Positions 26,568-39,300 of a DNA stretch of 64,000 nucleotides are shown here, piece by piece; position 1 is the stretch's first letter, and each line of letters starts with the position of its first letter. This stretch comes from Pampus argenteus (taxonomy: Eukaryota > Chordata > Actinopteri > Scombriformes > Stromateidae): the NCBI GenBank assembly GCA_036937835.1, contig CM072877.1:17848001-17912000 (forward strand), written 5' to 3'. The notes beneath the pieces were generated by a model that did no database searches, was not told where the DNA came from, and worked only from the letters and a program-made list of their open reading frames with translations. The translations under genes were made by a program, and so were the position numbers.

Positions 26568-27239
26568 ACTCCACCTATGTTCATAAATGTTTCATCCTGA
26601 ATGCAAACACAGTGACATGCAAACATGTTTTTCAGTTGAATTTTATAGCAGTCTGCTCTTGCATTTGCCTACATAAAAAGCACGTCCGGCACCGCATTGC
26701 GTGTAACTATCCTGCCAATCAGAAAGACAGATCATGCTTATGGCAAAGCAAAACAAATGATCCTCAGAGGGGAAACAACTAGAGTATCAAACACACACTG
26801 TTGCCTGGTTGCCAGCGTCTGATCACAAACCTATAACCTGTGTGTGTATGTGTATGCGTGTGTGTGTGTCAGTGTCCTTCCATGTGTGCATCTGTCTGTC
26901 TTTATGTTTACCATCATCTCAGCCTCATTTCACTTGGCACTAATGAACAAAGGGACAGATAACTATAAAAAGAATCCATATGAGCGCAGTGTTTAAAGAA
27001 CCCCCCAGAATTAAAGCTGCACAGATTCTTTCAATTAGAAAAATCCAAATATTTATGGACTGAACATTTCCTCTCTGGGAGGAAGGAAAGCTGCATGTGT
27101 GTGTGTGTGTGTGTCTCCTGTTGACTCACACTGGGGTGTATTGATCCCCTGGGCTTATGCTTCATTTCACTTCAGCTCTGCCACTATCCTGTATGAGTAC
27201 ATCTGTCCAACATCTATACAGTGTACTGTCTTCTAACTG

Positions 27240-27365
27240 AAAGGGAACGTCTGACTGTCCGTATGTCCTTTGATTTTCTCGACAGCCGTTCATCTGATTG
27301 ATTTCATTCTTGGCGGGTGTATCGCTGAGGACCCAAAATAGTGTCCTAAATGTGCCCTAAAATGG
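27240..27365. repeat. Dispersed fish repeat fragment
   Basis: GACAGCCGTTCATCTGATTG, then TTGGCGGGTGTATCGCTGAG and GACCCAA, a segment I recall as recurrent in fish genomes. No coding content or termini. Confidence 0.4.
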
Positions 27366-27584
27366 AAGGAGTCACTGTAATACAGGTTAATCAATAATAA
27401 AAATATTTGCAGCCCTACAGCAAAGCATCAAAGGTGCACACTGAGCTCACAGATGTATCCCTCTTCTCACCTGGAGGAGTTTTTTATTTTATTTATTCTA
27501 ATGCCAGATTCTGCCCGACCAATAAAGACCAAAAGGACCATCATATTAATTAAGACGTGACCATTTCTCAGTCATCCCCTCCCC

Positions 27585-27642
27585 CAAACACACACACACA
27601 CACACACAGTCTTCCTCTCCCACACACACACACACACACACA
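27585..27642. repeat. Paired (CA)n runs
   Basis: Two CA runs (27588-27609 and 27620-27641) split by GTCTTCCTCTCC. Confidence 0.93.
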
Positions 27643-28084
27643 TGCGTACCATGACAAATAGCCTGTGACGTGCCTCTGTGAACATGGCACGGAAAGGTCC
27701 GCTCCCTCTCCCCGGGGCCGACATGGCGGTGGAGTCTGAGTGTGGAGTCTTTACAGGATCTCTTTAAATTTTCTTCCGGTGAAGGAAAAAACATCTACTG
27801 TGAAATCACAACAGACCACCTGATTCATTGTCTCACATCTCTGCACAAAGGAGCAGAGATGTGAGGCAGATGTAAATCACAATGCATGATTGAATTACTG
27901 CAAGCTACAGTTTAAATCCAAGAAATTAATTTATGAATTTAGAATTGAGGATTTATTAGAAGACAGAATAAGACAGCAGGAGAGGAGATGGAGAGCAGGC
28001 TTGGTGTAAGGTCACGTTGCTTCTCTCTGCAGGGAACAATGGAGGATTAAATACTCACAGTTCACATGTTTTTACTCCAGATAT

Positions 28085-28310
28085 GCAGCTGAAGTTAGCT
28101 TAGCTTAGCATGAAGCAGGAAGCATGATTACCTGGAGCCTCCGCCGGTGACGGAGGTGCTGAGGAAGTCACTGCTCCCGACCGAGAGCAAATAAAACCAC
28201 AACTTTTTGTTTTTATAGTTCAGTTTTCACAGAGATTAAACACATACAATATAACGTGTTGGTTTAGCTTCGAGCTAAATGTGAAGCTAATAAATATATT
28301 GAGCTCCATG
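28085..28310. mobile_element. Second, diverged copy of the 29.5 kb repeat
   Basis: Shares GAAGTCACTGCTCCCG, then AAAACCACAACTTTTTGTTT, GATTAAACA and ATATAACGTGTT in the same order as the copy 1.4 kb downstream. The opening part (TTAGCTTAGCATGAAGC) is a further recognisable segment of the family. Confidence 0.5.
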
Positions 28311-29488
28311 CAAATAAGTTTTACTAGTGACTAGAAATAAATAATAATCAGCCCCATTTTACCGTCACACCAGTGGCTTTTTTTTTTTTTTAGCATTAAT
28401 ATGATTTATTCAAAGAATAAACATAAGAACCTGAAACATAAGAAACATGTCAAATATGGATACCAGACAGACAACTGAAGGCCTCTTATGACTTACGTGT
28501 CCACTAGTATCATTTCTAATAAAAACCAACAGTGATCAGCAGAGCTGCAACATTTCAGCGGTTAGAAATCTGCTTTCTGAGGAAACTAAGCCATTATTGT
28601 GTTTGCATGATCGTGTCCAATTAAAATGACCAAATTTGTCTTTCTTTTTTCTTTCTTTTAACCATGAAGCGTTTTGCCAAAACCTTACTAGATATTCCCA
28701 AAAGTTGTGTCACTGTACTCTCTCGTCATTGTTCACTTTTATATTTGCTCTGATGTTTGTTTTATAATGTTGTCGCTCTATTGTAGCTCTGAATGTCGCC
28801 TGCATTAATGTATTTTATTAGATTTTTTCATGTTATCGTTAACCACGTTACACTGATTGATTGAAGCTGGTGCTCTGTCGATGTCAGGACGATAAAGCCG
28901 TCCAGTCTTACTCCTTATATAGCGATAAATTGCCAACTATGTTAACAGTGAATTGTGTTCATAATTTATAGCCGAAGGGGGAAAACGTTGACAGAGTTCT
29001 GCTTGCTGAGTGGAAAATGTGACAGATGCTGCTGGATGTGAGTCTGACATGTTCAAGGTTTGAGTTATTTTAAAGGGGTCTTCTGGGTTTTGAAGGGAGC
29101 CGGAGAAGCACAGGAGAGGAATCCATATTAATGCAATAAACTTACACTATCCTTGTTTGTTCAGATGGTTTTCCTTGTGATGAAGAGAGAGATCAAATGG
29201 GTACATCAATTATAAATTGTCCATAAATGTTACTGATGTAGGGATCGTGTCTCTGGATTGGAGAATAACTCAACTCTATGGCTCCAGTGGGCCTTTGGAC
29301 AAACATAACTGTGATGGAGGACAACAAAGACTAAATGCTCCCTGTGCTCCAACTGTTTCACGGAGCTGATTCTGACGTCCAGGCTCTCTCAATCGATACC
29401 AGACACACAGACGGCTCGACCAGCCGAGAATTTCCTCTATTTGAAAGAAATAGTTTGAAAAATGTAAAAAAAATAAATGTGTGCTACG

Positions 29489-29830
29489 CTGGGTTATGTG
29501 CAGGACTATTTCTTGGCTGAATGCAGTGAATCTCAGCTGGTTGCCTGGCAACAAAACTCCAGGAAGTCACTGCTCCCGGCCAATAAATCAGTCCTGCACA
29601 TAACCCCCAGTAAAATCAAAACTTTTAGTTTTTAACACTTTTGTTTTTGGACGGATTAAACAAGATATAACGTTAATTAATTAATTAGTGTGCTTTAGAG
29701 GTGCTGGTAGATTTGTTTAACCTTTCAGACAGAACTAGTCGTCTGTTTCCAGTCTTTATGCTAAGCTATGCTAATTTGCTGGTTGATGCTTCATATTTAC
29801 TGTACAGACGGTTTATATTTTCATCTTACT
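29489..29830. mobile_element. Dispersed fish repeat with fold-back head
   Basis: Contains the recurring fish segments TATGTGCAGGACTATTTCTT, CCAGGAAGTCACTGCTCCCG, ATTAAACAAGATATAACGTT and, reversed, the AGCATAAAGACTGGAAAC-type end. A diverged relative lies at 28085-28310. The first 115 bp form an inverted repeat (29492-29517 with 29579-29605). Confidence 0.6.
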
Positions 29831-30399
29831 TTGGGCTAATAAGCTTCCCAAACTTATCGAGCCCAACTATTCTTTCAAGCTCTCACAATCATATCTTGTA
29901 GATGTACAACCATCACACACACACACACACACACACGTGTGTCTTCATATGGATCAACACAGTTTCTGGATATGACTTGAGCTCACATATCCTACTTTTG
30001 TTTTGTAGAAAATAACATCACACACATGAGAGACCCTAAGATCTCCTCGTCTTCATCTGAGTGAGACGGACAGGGAAAGTCAACACTGATGGCTCACACA
30101 TGTGGCTCTGAACGGGCAGCTCAGACGGTGCATTTCAAACAGTGTGGAGGAGGTCTTCAGGCAGAGGGACACAAGGCATGACTGAGTGTGTAAATATGCA
30201 CAAGGTGTTGATGTAGTGCTGAGCGCATGTGCCCAGTCATGCATACATCCTCCTAAGCAAAACACTGCATGAGCTTCTTGCAGTGCAAACAGTACATTAG
30301 TAACACATGTGTGATGGTGTCTTCAGGCTTTGTTTTCATGCCTTATCATTGTGCGTGTCAGAAGAACGTTTAATTAAAAAAAAAAAAAAAAAAACCTTT

Positions 30400-33318
30400 T
30401 GATGTGGATCATCTTATTTTTAATACAAAGCTGACGATAGATAGATAACACAATGAAAACTATTTTATTTCACACACAAAAAGAGATAAAAATATCTACA
30501 TAAAGTGTGCTGAACACAAAGTTGGGATGCAACTAATGATTATTTTTAATTATTAATTAATCTGCCAATTGGTGATTATGTGCTTGGTCTATTAAATGCC
30601 AAAAAAAAAAAAAAAAAAAAGTTTCCTAAAAGAATGAGATGCTATATATGAGCTTAAATAAATCACACAGAACACACTTAAAGTAGTCATTTTCATATAT
30701 TTGTATATATTCATATATTACACATTTAATACAGGCACAATGAGAAATCATAAAGTAGAGACAAAAAGTGGCTGATACTGGTAAAAATGTACAATTTAAG
30801 AGAATCATTTACACAAATTTTCTCTTTTTAAACTCTGTTTAATACAACAAATAAGGAAATAAAGACGTGAAAGTGACTGAACAAGGAGCCTTGTGAATTT
30901 ATTATGAATGTTTTTTTGTTTTTTTTAAAGGGACAGCAAGAACCAGCTTGCTAACACTGAATACAACTGCAGAATCTGTGTGTGCTTTTATTTTTTTTTT
31001 AATGCTTTCGGCTCATCTTACCAAAAACCACTGATATAATTAATGAAGAAAAAACACGTGAGCGACGTGTTGATTTTCTCATTGTACAAAAATGTCTGGT
31101 GCTACAATTTTAGGATTTTATGTAAACTCAACATTTCAACATTTGGCTGATTAAAGTTCAGAAAATTTAAGTCCAACAGACACAACTCAAATGAACATTT
31201 AAGATAAATGTCTCTAAATTGTTAGTAAAGTCTTAAACCAGATACAGATGTCCACTTTAAGAGCCATCTAAAAACATTAAAAATAGTTTAAAAACCGATG
31301 ATAACATATAATTACCCTGGCTGGACATGATCAAGTGAGACATCAGATGAATCAAGTCATCAACTATTATCCAATCAATCATTTAAAACCTACAATGTGT
31401 TTTATAGCAAAAAATTAGCCCCGATGTGAAAAGTTATTTTCCTAAAATCTTATCATAGAGGTCAGTTGGCCAAGTGATGCACAGTGTACGAAACTCTAGT
31501 CCTAAAAAAAGGTTTCATCAGTTTTCAATCACAGCTTCCAAACAACTGATCACATCATCGAATGATAACTGCAAGGACGTGGTCAATGAAAAAAAAATAA
31601 AATAAAATAAAATAAAAGTCCTACACATAACATACTCCATCAAGAAGTACAACAGCCTCGACAGCAGCAGCCCTCCATTAGTAAATAGATAAAAAAAATG
31701 TAAGCACCATCCATCCATTTCCCACTTGTGCTGTTAATAGTTTCGAGGGGCCTTTCCCAGCATGCAATGGGTGCGAGAGGCAGGACAAGTTCACCAGTCT
31801 ATCACAAGGCAATGGCAGTACTGTGTCACGAACTCTAACCACAGTCAGCAACACTGGATTACTCAGTGTCGAGTACTTGTGACAAGGCATTTCAATCATT
31901 AATTTGGCCTTATTGTGCTACTGCTCACTGACGTCGTCTAACCGTACGGTGAGCGAATGAGAGGGTAAGTATCGAATAGAAAAAAAAAAAAGGTATAAAA
32001 AGAGTTCAATGATCAAACCCAGTCGCAGAAGAAAAAAAACAAAACGTGAATTAATCATTTCTGGAAGACAGTTGGGTTGTAAAAAGAGGAGGCATTTTCC
32101 CTTCAATATCCAAATAAAGGAAGTAAAAAACACAACTGGCACAATGTTGGTGCTTTTCTCATTAACTGTGCTGTAGTATACAATAAAAAGGGTAGAGAAA
32201 AGTTAAATTCAGGCACATTTCTCCATTAATAGGGCACAAAAGTGTGATTAAAAATACTTTAAAAAAAGTTTGGGGTAATGTCCCTTAAATTATTTAAAGC
32301 ATTTTACATTTGACACAATGTTTTACAGTCAAGATCACTTTTTTTCTTCTTCTAATGATTAAAAATGAAGGGCCATAAAAAAAAAAAAAAAGTTAAAAAA
32401 AAAAGATAATATATAAGCCTTGACTGGAAGAGGAATTTACAAGGAAAACTAGTTGAATTTTAGAAAAAGACCACAGTGATCAGAGACCCCGTTAAAGGGT
32501 GATTGATTAAAAAAACTCCACAGACAGAAACGCAGCTTCAATCTAAAGACCTAAATCTGGGTAAAAACATCGATGCACATGTGTTGTTTATTGATCCACA
32601 GTATAAGAGGAGGCACTGAGGTCAGGATATTATTAATATTATTATTATTTTTTTTGCATTTGTTTGAAAGCACTTCAATGATGTTTAAAGCTTATGCTAC
32701 GAGTGAGTGAGACTGATTCTACCTTCATTGCTTCATTGCACATGATCAAAAAAAAAAAGATAATTTGCAAGAAAAAAAACAACAACAAAAAACAGTAAAC
32801 AGAAGTGATTTGAGAATTGCGTCAGAGCTGGTCAAGTGTTAATATTTACAGTGTGGAGAAACCACATGGTTGTTATTCTCTTCCACGCAGAAGTGGGTTT
32901 GCTTTAGATTCCTTATAAGCTCTTGAAAAATGAATATAAAAAGGGAAGAAGAGCGTCTGAAAGATTTTTAGTGCACTTTTTTTTTCTCTCTTTTTTTATG
33001 ATTTCAAATACAATATAGATTTATATCTAATCAATAAATTGTTTCTGACTATACAAAAATGAATTGATCAGAAAGCATATTAGACTTCATATCTACACAT
33101 TTCCCCAAAGCTCGTCTTCTTTTATTTGTCTCTCTCTCTTTTTTATTTTTTATTTTATTTTTTTAATTTCTCAGTGTTCAATACTCAGTGCTGTTTTATT
33201 GTAGTGAGATTCTCGCTTCCTGGGCAGAAGCGAACTGCGCTCAGATAGATCTGGAGGTTCAGGAGGCCTTGCAACGTTTAACGACTTCAGTTTCAAGATA
33301 TTTGAGTGGTGCGTCACC
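30400..33318 (-). other. Probable fcho2 3' UTR and downstream A/T-rich sequence
   Basis: About 2.9 kb after the fcho2 stop with no coding frame. It is A/T-rich with many A and T runs. Gene-strand AATAAA sites occur from about 33195-33200 (close to the stop) onward, including in the T-rich tract at 33141-33165 and near 30456-30470, so short and long 3' ends are possible. Which one is used cannot be decided from sequence. Confidence 0.4.
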
Positions 33319-33341
33319 TCAGAAATCTGCCATATAACGAC
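33319..33341 (-). CDS. fcho2: fcho2 coding exon 29 (last, with stop)
   Basis: Acceptor CTTTAG|GTCGTT; encodes RYMADF and TGA, equivalent to human RYLADC-stop. Only 23 coding bases, so it escapes frame-based prediction. Confidence 0.93.
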
Positions 33342-36300
33342 CTAAAGAAAAGAACAAAAGTGACGCAATTTGAGTTATTGGTGCACTCAATCGACAAATA
33401 TCTGATATGTCTGGCTGATGAAGCGTAATACAAACCTGTGGCAAATCTCTTCTTGTTGAGGGAAAGTCTGTATCCAGCCCCCTGCAGCTCCATGTCCACT
33501 CCTGACAGGGTGCTCCCCTCACTCATAAACTGCACTGCCATAGTGGAGGGGTTCGACGGGCCGTTTGACAGCTCAAACTTGGCCCTCAGAGACCCAGCGC
33601 CTGGTGTCAAACACAAACAAACACACTCACTTGCAGCTGAGTTTACAAGTATGATTTCAAACAAGTTGTCTCTTGTGCCAAACTAATTTGTATCAATGCA
33701 AAGGTAAATAAACAACAACAAAACTTTACCTTCATTTTCAGACTTTTCTGAGATGTCACTCAGCTTCCACAGACACTTATTCTGCTCTGAATTCCTAAAA
33801 AGGAGACAATGAAATAACATCATAAAATGTTTTCTTCACTGCTTCACAATTTTTGTGCTACAGCTGATACAACAAGCTCAACCGAATCTCACCAGATTGA
33901 GTTGGGGAGGGATTGCATGCCGGTGACTCCTCCGTCAACGGGCACTAAGATCTGTATGTTGGTGAGAGGCCCGGGGGAGGCCATGGACTCTGGGTTGTAG
34001 CGGTAGTCCACCCGCAGATCTGTTGTACTCGACGTGCACTTCCAGTAAACGGTCAGGTTGAGAGGAGTGGAGTGAATCCCATCAGACAGCACCTAAAAAA
34101 CCCCCACAAATGCTTAAAAACAACACTCAAAGCTTTCCGGTTGTCTCATAAAAACAAGAGTGTTTGCTTTATACCTTTGTGATCTACTATAGTCTTTTTT
34201 TTATGTGTGAAGAGAACTCTAAAAAATAAAAGCAGGGCCTGATTATGGGGTGGCAGGACGGCCTCAGTGGTTTGTGAGGTTGTCCGCAAGTGGAAGGCCA
34301 AAGCTTGATGCTTGATGACAGTATGGTCGAACCAGCCGAAGAATCCTATGACAAGATATTTAACCCCTTCCTACTCTGGCGCTACAGCATTCACAAGATG
34401 ATGAAGTGGAAATATATAACAAATCTCAAGAGATTATGAGAGTACGAATTATTTTTTTATCTGAATTACGTTCTCGGCTCTGACCTGGTATTTTATGATG
34501 TCCACGTTGTAGTAGGAAGCTGACGGATTCTGATCTGAGGCTTTTCTGAGGTAGGACGTCAGTGCTTGCATGTTGAACCAGAAGTCCTTGGAATTTGAGT
34601 CACTTTGGGAAGGATCGCTGAAAAAGATAAAAGACAAACAGTAAGAAGGATGCACAGAAGGAATAAACAGAGGCTTCTTGGAGTCGAGTGTAGAGGAAGA
34701 AAAAAAAAAACATGTTTAAATTTAAAGCTATATTTGAATATTACACTGCATATACAATATTCTTTCAACACCTTTCAACCAACACGAAAGAGGTGAGAAA
34801 TAAAATAATATATGTTAAACGAAGCAGCTGTTATAAGAACTTTTTTGGGGCGTAAAGTGTTTCAGAAGAGACACGAGCTGTTGAGAACCTGGCTGTTAAT
34901 GTCTGGTGGAAAATACTTCCCTGACAGCTTAATGATAGGTTTATGTCAGATTACTAATTGAATTTCCTCCCGCTGACGCACTCTACATGTCCTCGATTCT
35001 CACTCGTATCATCAATTTTCAAATCCCTCTTTCACTTAAACCACAACTCGGACAAGTCATCAACTCACCAGCTCTGTAAAGTCCTGGACCGTACGTTTGT
35101 ATTTTAGCCTGTTTTGTGATCGACTTTCACCTCACCTGTATAGTAGCTGCTGGTTGGGAAGGATCTGCTCCAACCTGCTGGTGTTCTTCAGTTTGAAGGT
35201 GAGCACGGCCGGGGAGGGGTTGGTGGTGAACACCTTGATGATTCCCATGGGGAATGACAGAGTCATGTCTCCGGTGATCTTCACAATACACCTGTGAAGT
35301 GCAGGCGTGTGAAAATGGGTGCATCTGTTTACCTTTTCTTTTCTCCTAATCCTAATCCCCTAATCTAATATAATCTTCTTCAAATCACTTGCTTTGTCTG
35401 ACCAACAGTCAAAAACAAATCTCTCTTATTGTAGATGGTACTTTAGCCTACGAATCCAAACTTTATACAAAGATCTAATCAGGCCTTAGATTAGATATTC
35501 AACCTGCTGTATTCTTGGCTTTACTTTCCAGGTTTCATCTCCTCTTTCGTCAGTCTTAATAAACAGTATATTTAAATGCTTCTGTACTGTAATGAAGAAA
35601 GAGTCTCGCTTCAGTCGGGGTCCTGTGGTAACAGCCCACAGCGGGTCTCAACCTTTCACCGTGTGTCTGCTGCATTGCTTATGAAATTTTCCATTTGCTA
35701 ATCCCTTGAAAAAATAAGCCTTTTTGCACAGCTGCAATTTAACAGCAGTTAACCAATAAAAGGCTGCATGTTTTCTCTGCCCCAGACTATAATCTGCCCC
35801 GTGTAGGTTATCCACTCTGAAAGAATGGTGTCAGACGTAACGCAAAACATTCAACATACACACACACACACACACACACTCAGCGACAGGGAGATGTACA
35901 ACCAAAACATGTGTGTGTGTGTGTGTGCAGTGGACATTGGACTCATAACATCCTACGTGTTATAGTTCAAATATGGACAAAAATGTGTATGCGTGCAGGT
36001 CCACTTCAGGGCCTTTGAGCCGCAGGAGGTCATGTGAGACTCACTTAGTGGGATCAGCCCCTTTGAAGTAAGCATTAACCGACTCTGTGAAGGCCACGGC
36101 AATGGGCAAAGCATCTTGGGATGCCAGGGTCACAGGGCTGGGGCCGCGAGACGTTCCTGAGAATGAGAAAGGCACAGAGCTGAGAGTCTATGTTGACTCA
36201 GCTGCAGATCAGACTTTCATGACAGCGAGATTGTGACATCAGGATTAGGAAGGTTTGATCATGCAAAGATGCGTTACATAAGTCAGTCATTCATAGATCA

Positions 36301-39300
36301 CATATCAGTACATTCTGTTATTTCTCAAACAGAAATAGTGTTTGTTTTTAGAGCAGTTTCTGCTGCAGCTGCTTTACCTGAAATTAAGTATTATTAGAAA
36401 GTCAGCATGACCTCAGACAGCAGATTAAAACCAGAGTACAAACCAAGTCAAACCATTCATTACTTAATCATGTTAGGAAAGTTAAAACCATGTGAGAAAC
36501 AAGGCAAAAAAGGTGACTATGAGGAGACATACGATTCAGAAATGCAATCCTACAATCAAAGCGTCAGATGCATTTGTCCACCTGGACCAGCCGACAGACT
36601 GGTGTTAGTTTTAATTAAATATAGAGGAGAGTCCTCTCATATGAACTACAACCATACCTGCTGGTGTTTCACAACGCTTCTCAAAGGTGGGCAGCTTCGC
36701 TATGAACACATCATCCTCTTTAGGCCAAATTAAAAGGCACAAAGAAGAAAGGAGGAGATAAACAGACCCAGAGAGAACAAATGTGAGGAGAGATGACGCT
36801 GATCACAGTCCTAAAATGTGTGATGGGGCAGGTGTGTCCTAAGCTGACAAGACTGATATGATTACACAGAGATGAACGGAGAGCTAATGATGACATTCTT
36901 AGCATCAAATGTGTGCAGAGTGGAGATAATGAACTATAAGCACTGGAAATGAGTGTCTCGTAGGGTAACAAAGAGTTTGGAAAGGCAGACTCACTTTGGT
37001 TTAGCAGAAAGAAAGGAGAAGGGAAGAGCAGCTCTGGCTCTGGAGAGGAGAGGAGGAGAGCAAAGGTGTGCTCAGCTCCTGTAAGGAGAGGAGTGAAGGA
37101 AGGGAGGAGAGTGAGGGGAGGAGGAAGGTGGCACATTGTGGTGCTAGATATAAAAGGTGTGTGACAGTTTGGTGAAGAGAAAAGGAGAATAAAAGGTCCA
37201 AGAGAAGAGTTTTTAACGGTGGTAAGAAGGAAGCGTTCTTACCAACAGTAGGGGTGTTGCCAGCGCTGAGTGAGGCGTTCGAGGACAAAGAGGAGGAGCT
37301 CTCTGCCCGGGCGAGGGGTGCAGTAGGAGGCGGGCTGGCGTTGGATGTTTTGGGTGCGCTGAATGGTCGTACCTACATGAACACAGTCGAATAATGTCCA
37401 AATATAATCTTTACAGTATTTAATCTAATCTGTGTTTTTTTGGTTTTTTTTTTTACTCACAATCTCGTTGATTCCTGTGAGTTTTCCGGTGGGGAGTTTG
37501 GGTCTGGAGGAGGGTCGCGGCGGAGGCACCAAGACTCCAGCTGCCAGCGGGGTGGTAGGTCGGTTCGGTACTGGCACTGCATGGGGAAACACAAGAAAGT
37601 GTGACTGTTTGGTGGCAGTTAAATAGCACAGAAATTGGGAACAAACAACATCACATAGATGCAAAAACCATCATGCATCAAGACCTCTAATATGAAAACC
37701 ACAGTAGCAACATTAGAAAGAAAAAAGAAAATCACAACAGGAAACAAGTAAAACACATTCCAAACAACAACAAAAAAATCAAGTGAAAACATGTTGCAAA
37801 CCAGGCAGTGAGTTAAATAAAATACTGAAAACAAAAACCAAGAGAAAACATTGAAATAATATGCAAAATTCAAAAAAAATAAAATAAATGACAATACAGT
37901 TAAAATAAATCAAAATTCAAAAACTCCAAACCTCAGGCATACGACACGTCTCTAGCATCGCTAATAACGTTACCATTGAATATTTTGCTTGATGGAGCAG
38001 CTGCCATCGCCCTATCTGTAATCCCAGAGAAGACATCAGAGAAACAAGAGCTGCCGTCCTCCCTGCTGCCTGCTGCTTTGCAGTCGGCATCAGCGGATTC
38101 GTCAGAGAGGAAGCGACTTGACCTGCCGGAGCTGGACTGGAGCCTCTGAAGCTCCTTCACGGACGACCCTGAGCCCTGATGACCAGGTGGAACAAAGTTA
38201 TCACTGAAGGCGATCCACTGATTCTGGGACCAGGACACAGAGGAGAAGGCGTCGACGCTCCTCGGAGGGCTGGCAGCGGCCGGGCTCTTGATGGGGTCGA
38301 CCGGCTCGGTCGGCAGAGTGATGGGGGCGCTCTGGGCCCGCGCGGGCGCAGGCTTAAGGGCCTGGAAAGGGTTTTCTGGTGAGTCCCAGGGGGAGGATGT
38401 GGACGAAGAGAAAGAAGAAACATCTTTGGACTGTTGACTCTCTGCCAACGGAGGAGAGAGCTCCCGTTGTACCACCGTCTCAGCTGAAGGACGGCACGGG
38501 AAACGTGACGAAGTGCAGAACAGAGTATAGAAGGTAGACATTAAGACGCTGCTGCTGACGTCACAGAGAGCAGCACCGCATCAAAACACAGTTACAGTTT
38601 AATTATAACATAATTAAGATTTTATTGGTAAAGACATGTATATTTGAAACTAAAATACATTCTGTTATCAGCCACAAACGACCCTGATTTAAAACAAGTG
38701 TCACACTGTGTAACAACCACTTATTGTCTCATGCATCTAAAGTAATGCTATACTATAGCAAAAAAAAAACATAAATACCATGCAAAAGAGTAGCTGACGA
38801 ATGTCTGGAGGTTTGAATCTGAATCGCTGTCTGATAAATGGCGTCACACACATTTTACCTGATGTCTCTGGCAGAAACACGTCTGAGTCATTCATCAGAA
38901 AAGATGGAGACGGTGGGATTGAGAGGAAAATAGAGGCAAGGTCTAACAAGAGCGGGTAAAATAAAAAAAATAAATAATCAAACCAAGAATACATCAAGTC
39001 ATTTAAACTCAGAATAGAACAAAAAAAGTAAAGTAAAACAATGTGTTACATAAAAAAAATATATGAAAACAAAATAAATACGTACAATATTTGATAAATA
39101 ATAAATAAAAATATGTTTTAATACCTCACAGATGAGACGTGCGTGTATTATGAGCTGGTAACACTGCTGCACTGTACACAGTTGTAAGCTGGGACTTAAT
39201 TCCCATCAGCATATCTTAATCGGGGCACTTTGCGCTGCTCTTTTGCCTTTTAAGCCGAGACCTTTGACAGTAACGAGACACTGTTTGGCAACATACGTGC

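Larger units (their letters stand above)
25746..30399. other. Intergenic region between tmem174 and fcho2
   Basis: Contains microsatellites, the fish repeats at 27240, 28085 and 29489, and no recognisable exon. tmem171, which sits here in mammals, is not visible. Confidence 0.6.

Noticed and set aside
33314..33664. 116-aa minus-strand frame across fcho2 exon 28 and an intron
   Set aside because: It fuses real exon 28 sequence with intronic flanks; the spliced model with the small last exon matches the family instead.
36720..37136. 138-aa minus-strand open frame between fcho2 exons 21 and 22
   Set aside because: Low-complexity Leu/Ser frame from a pyrimidine-rich intron (gene strand); does not join neighbouring exons in phase.
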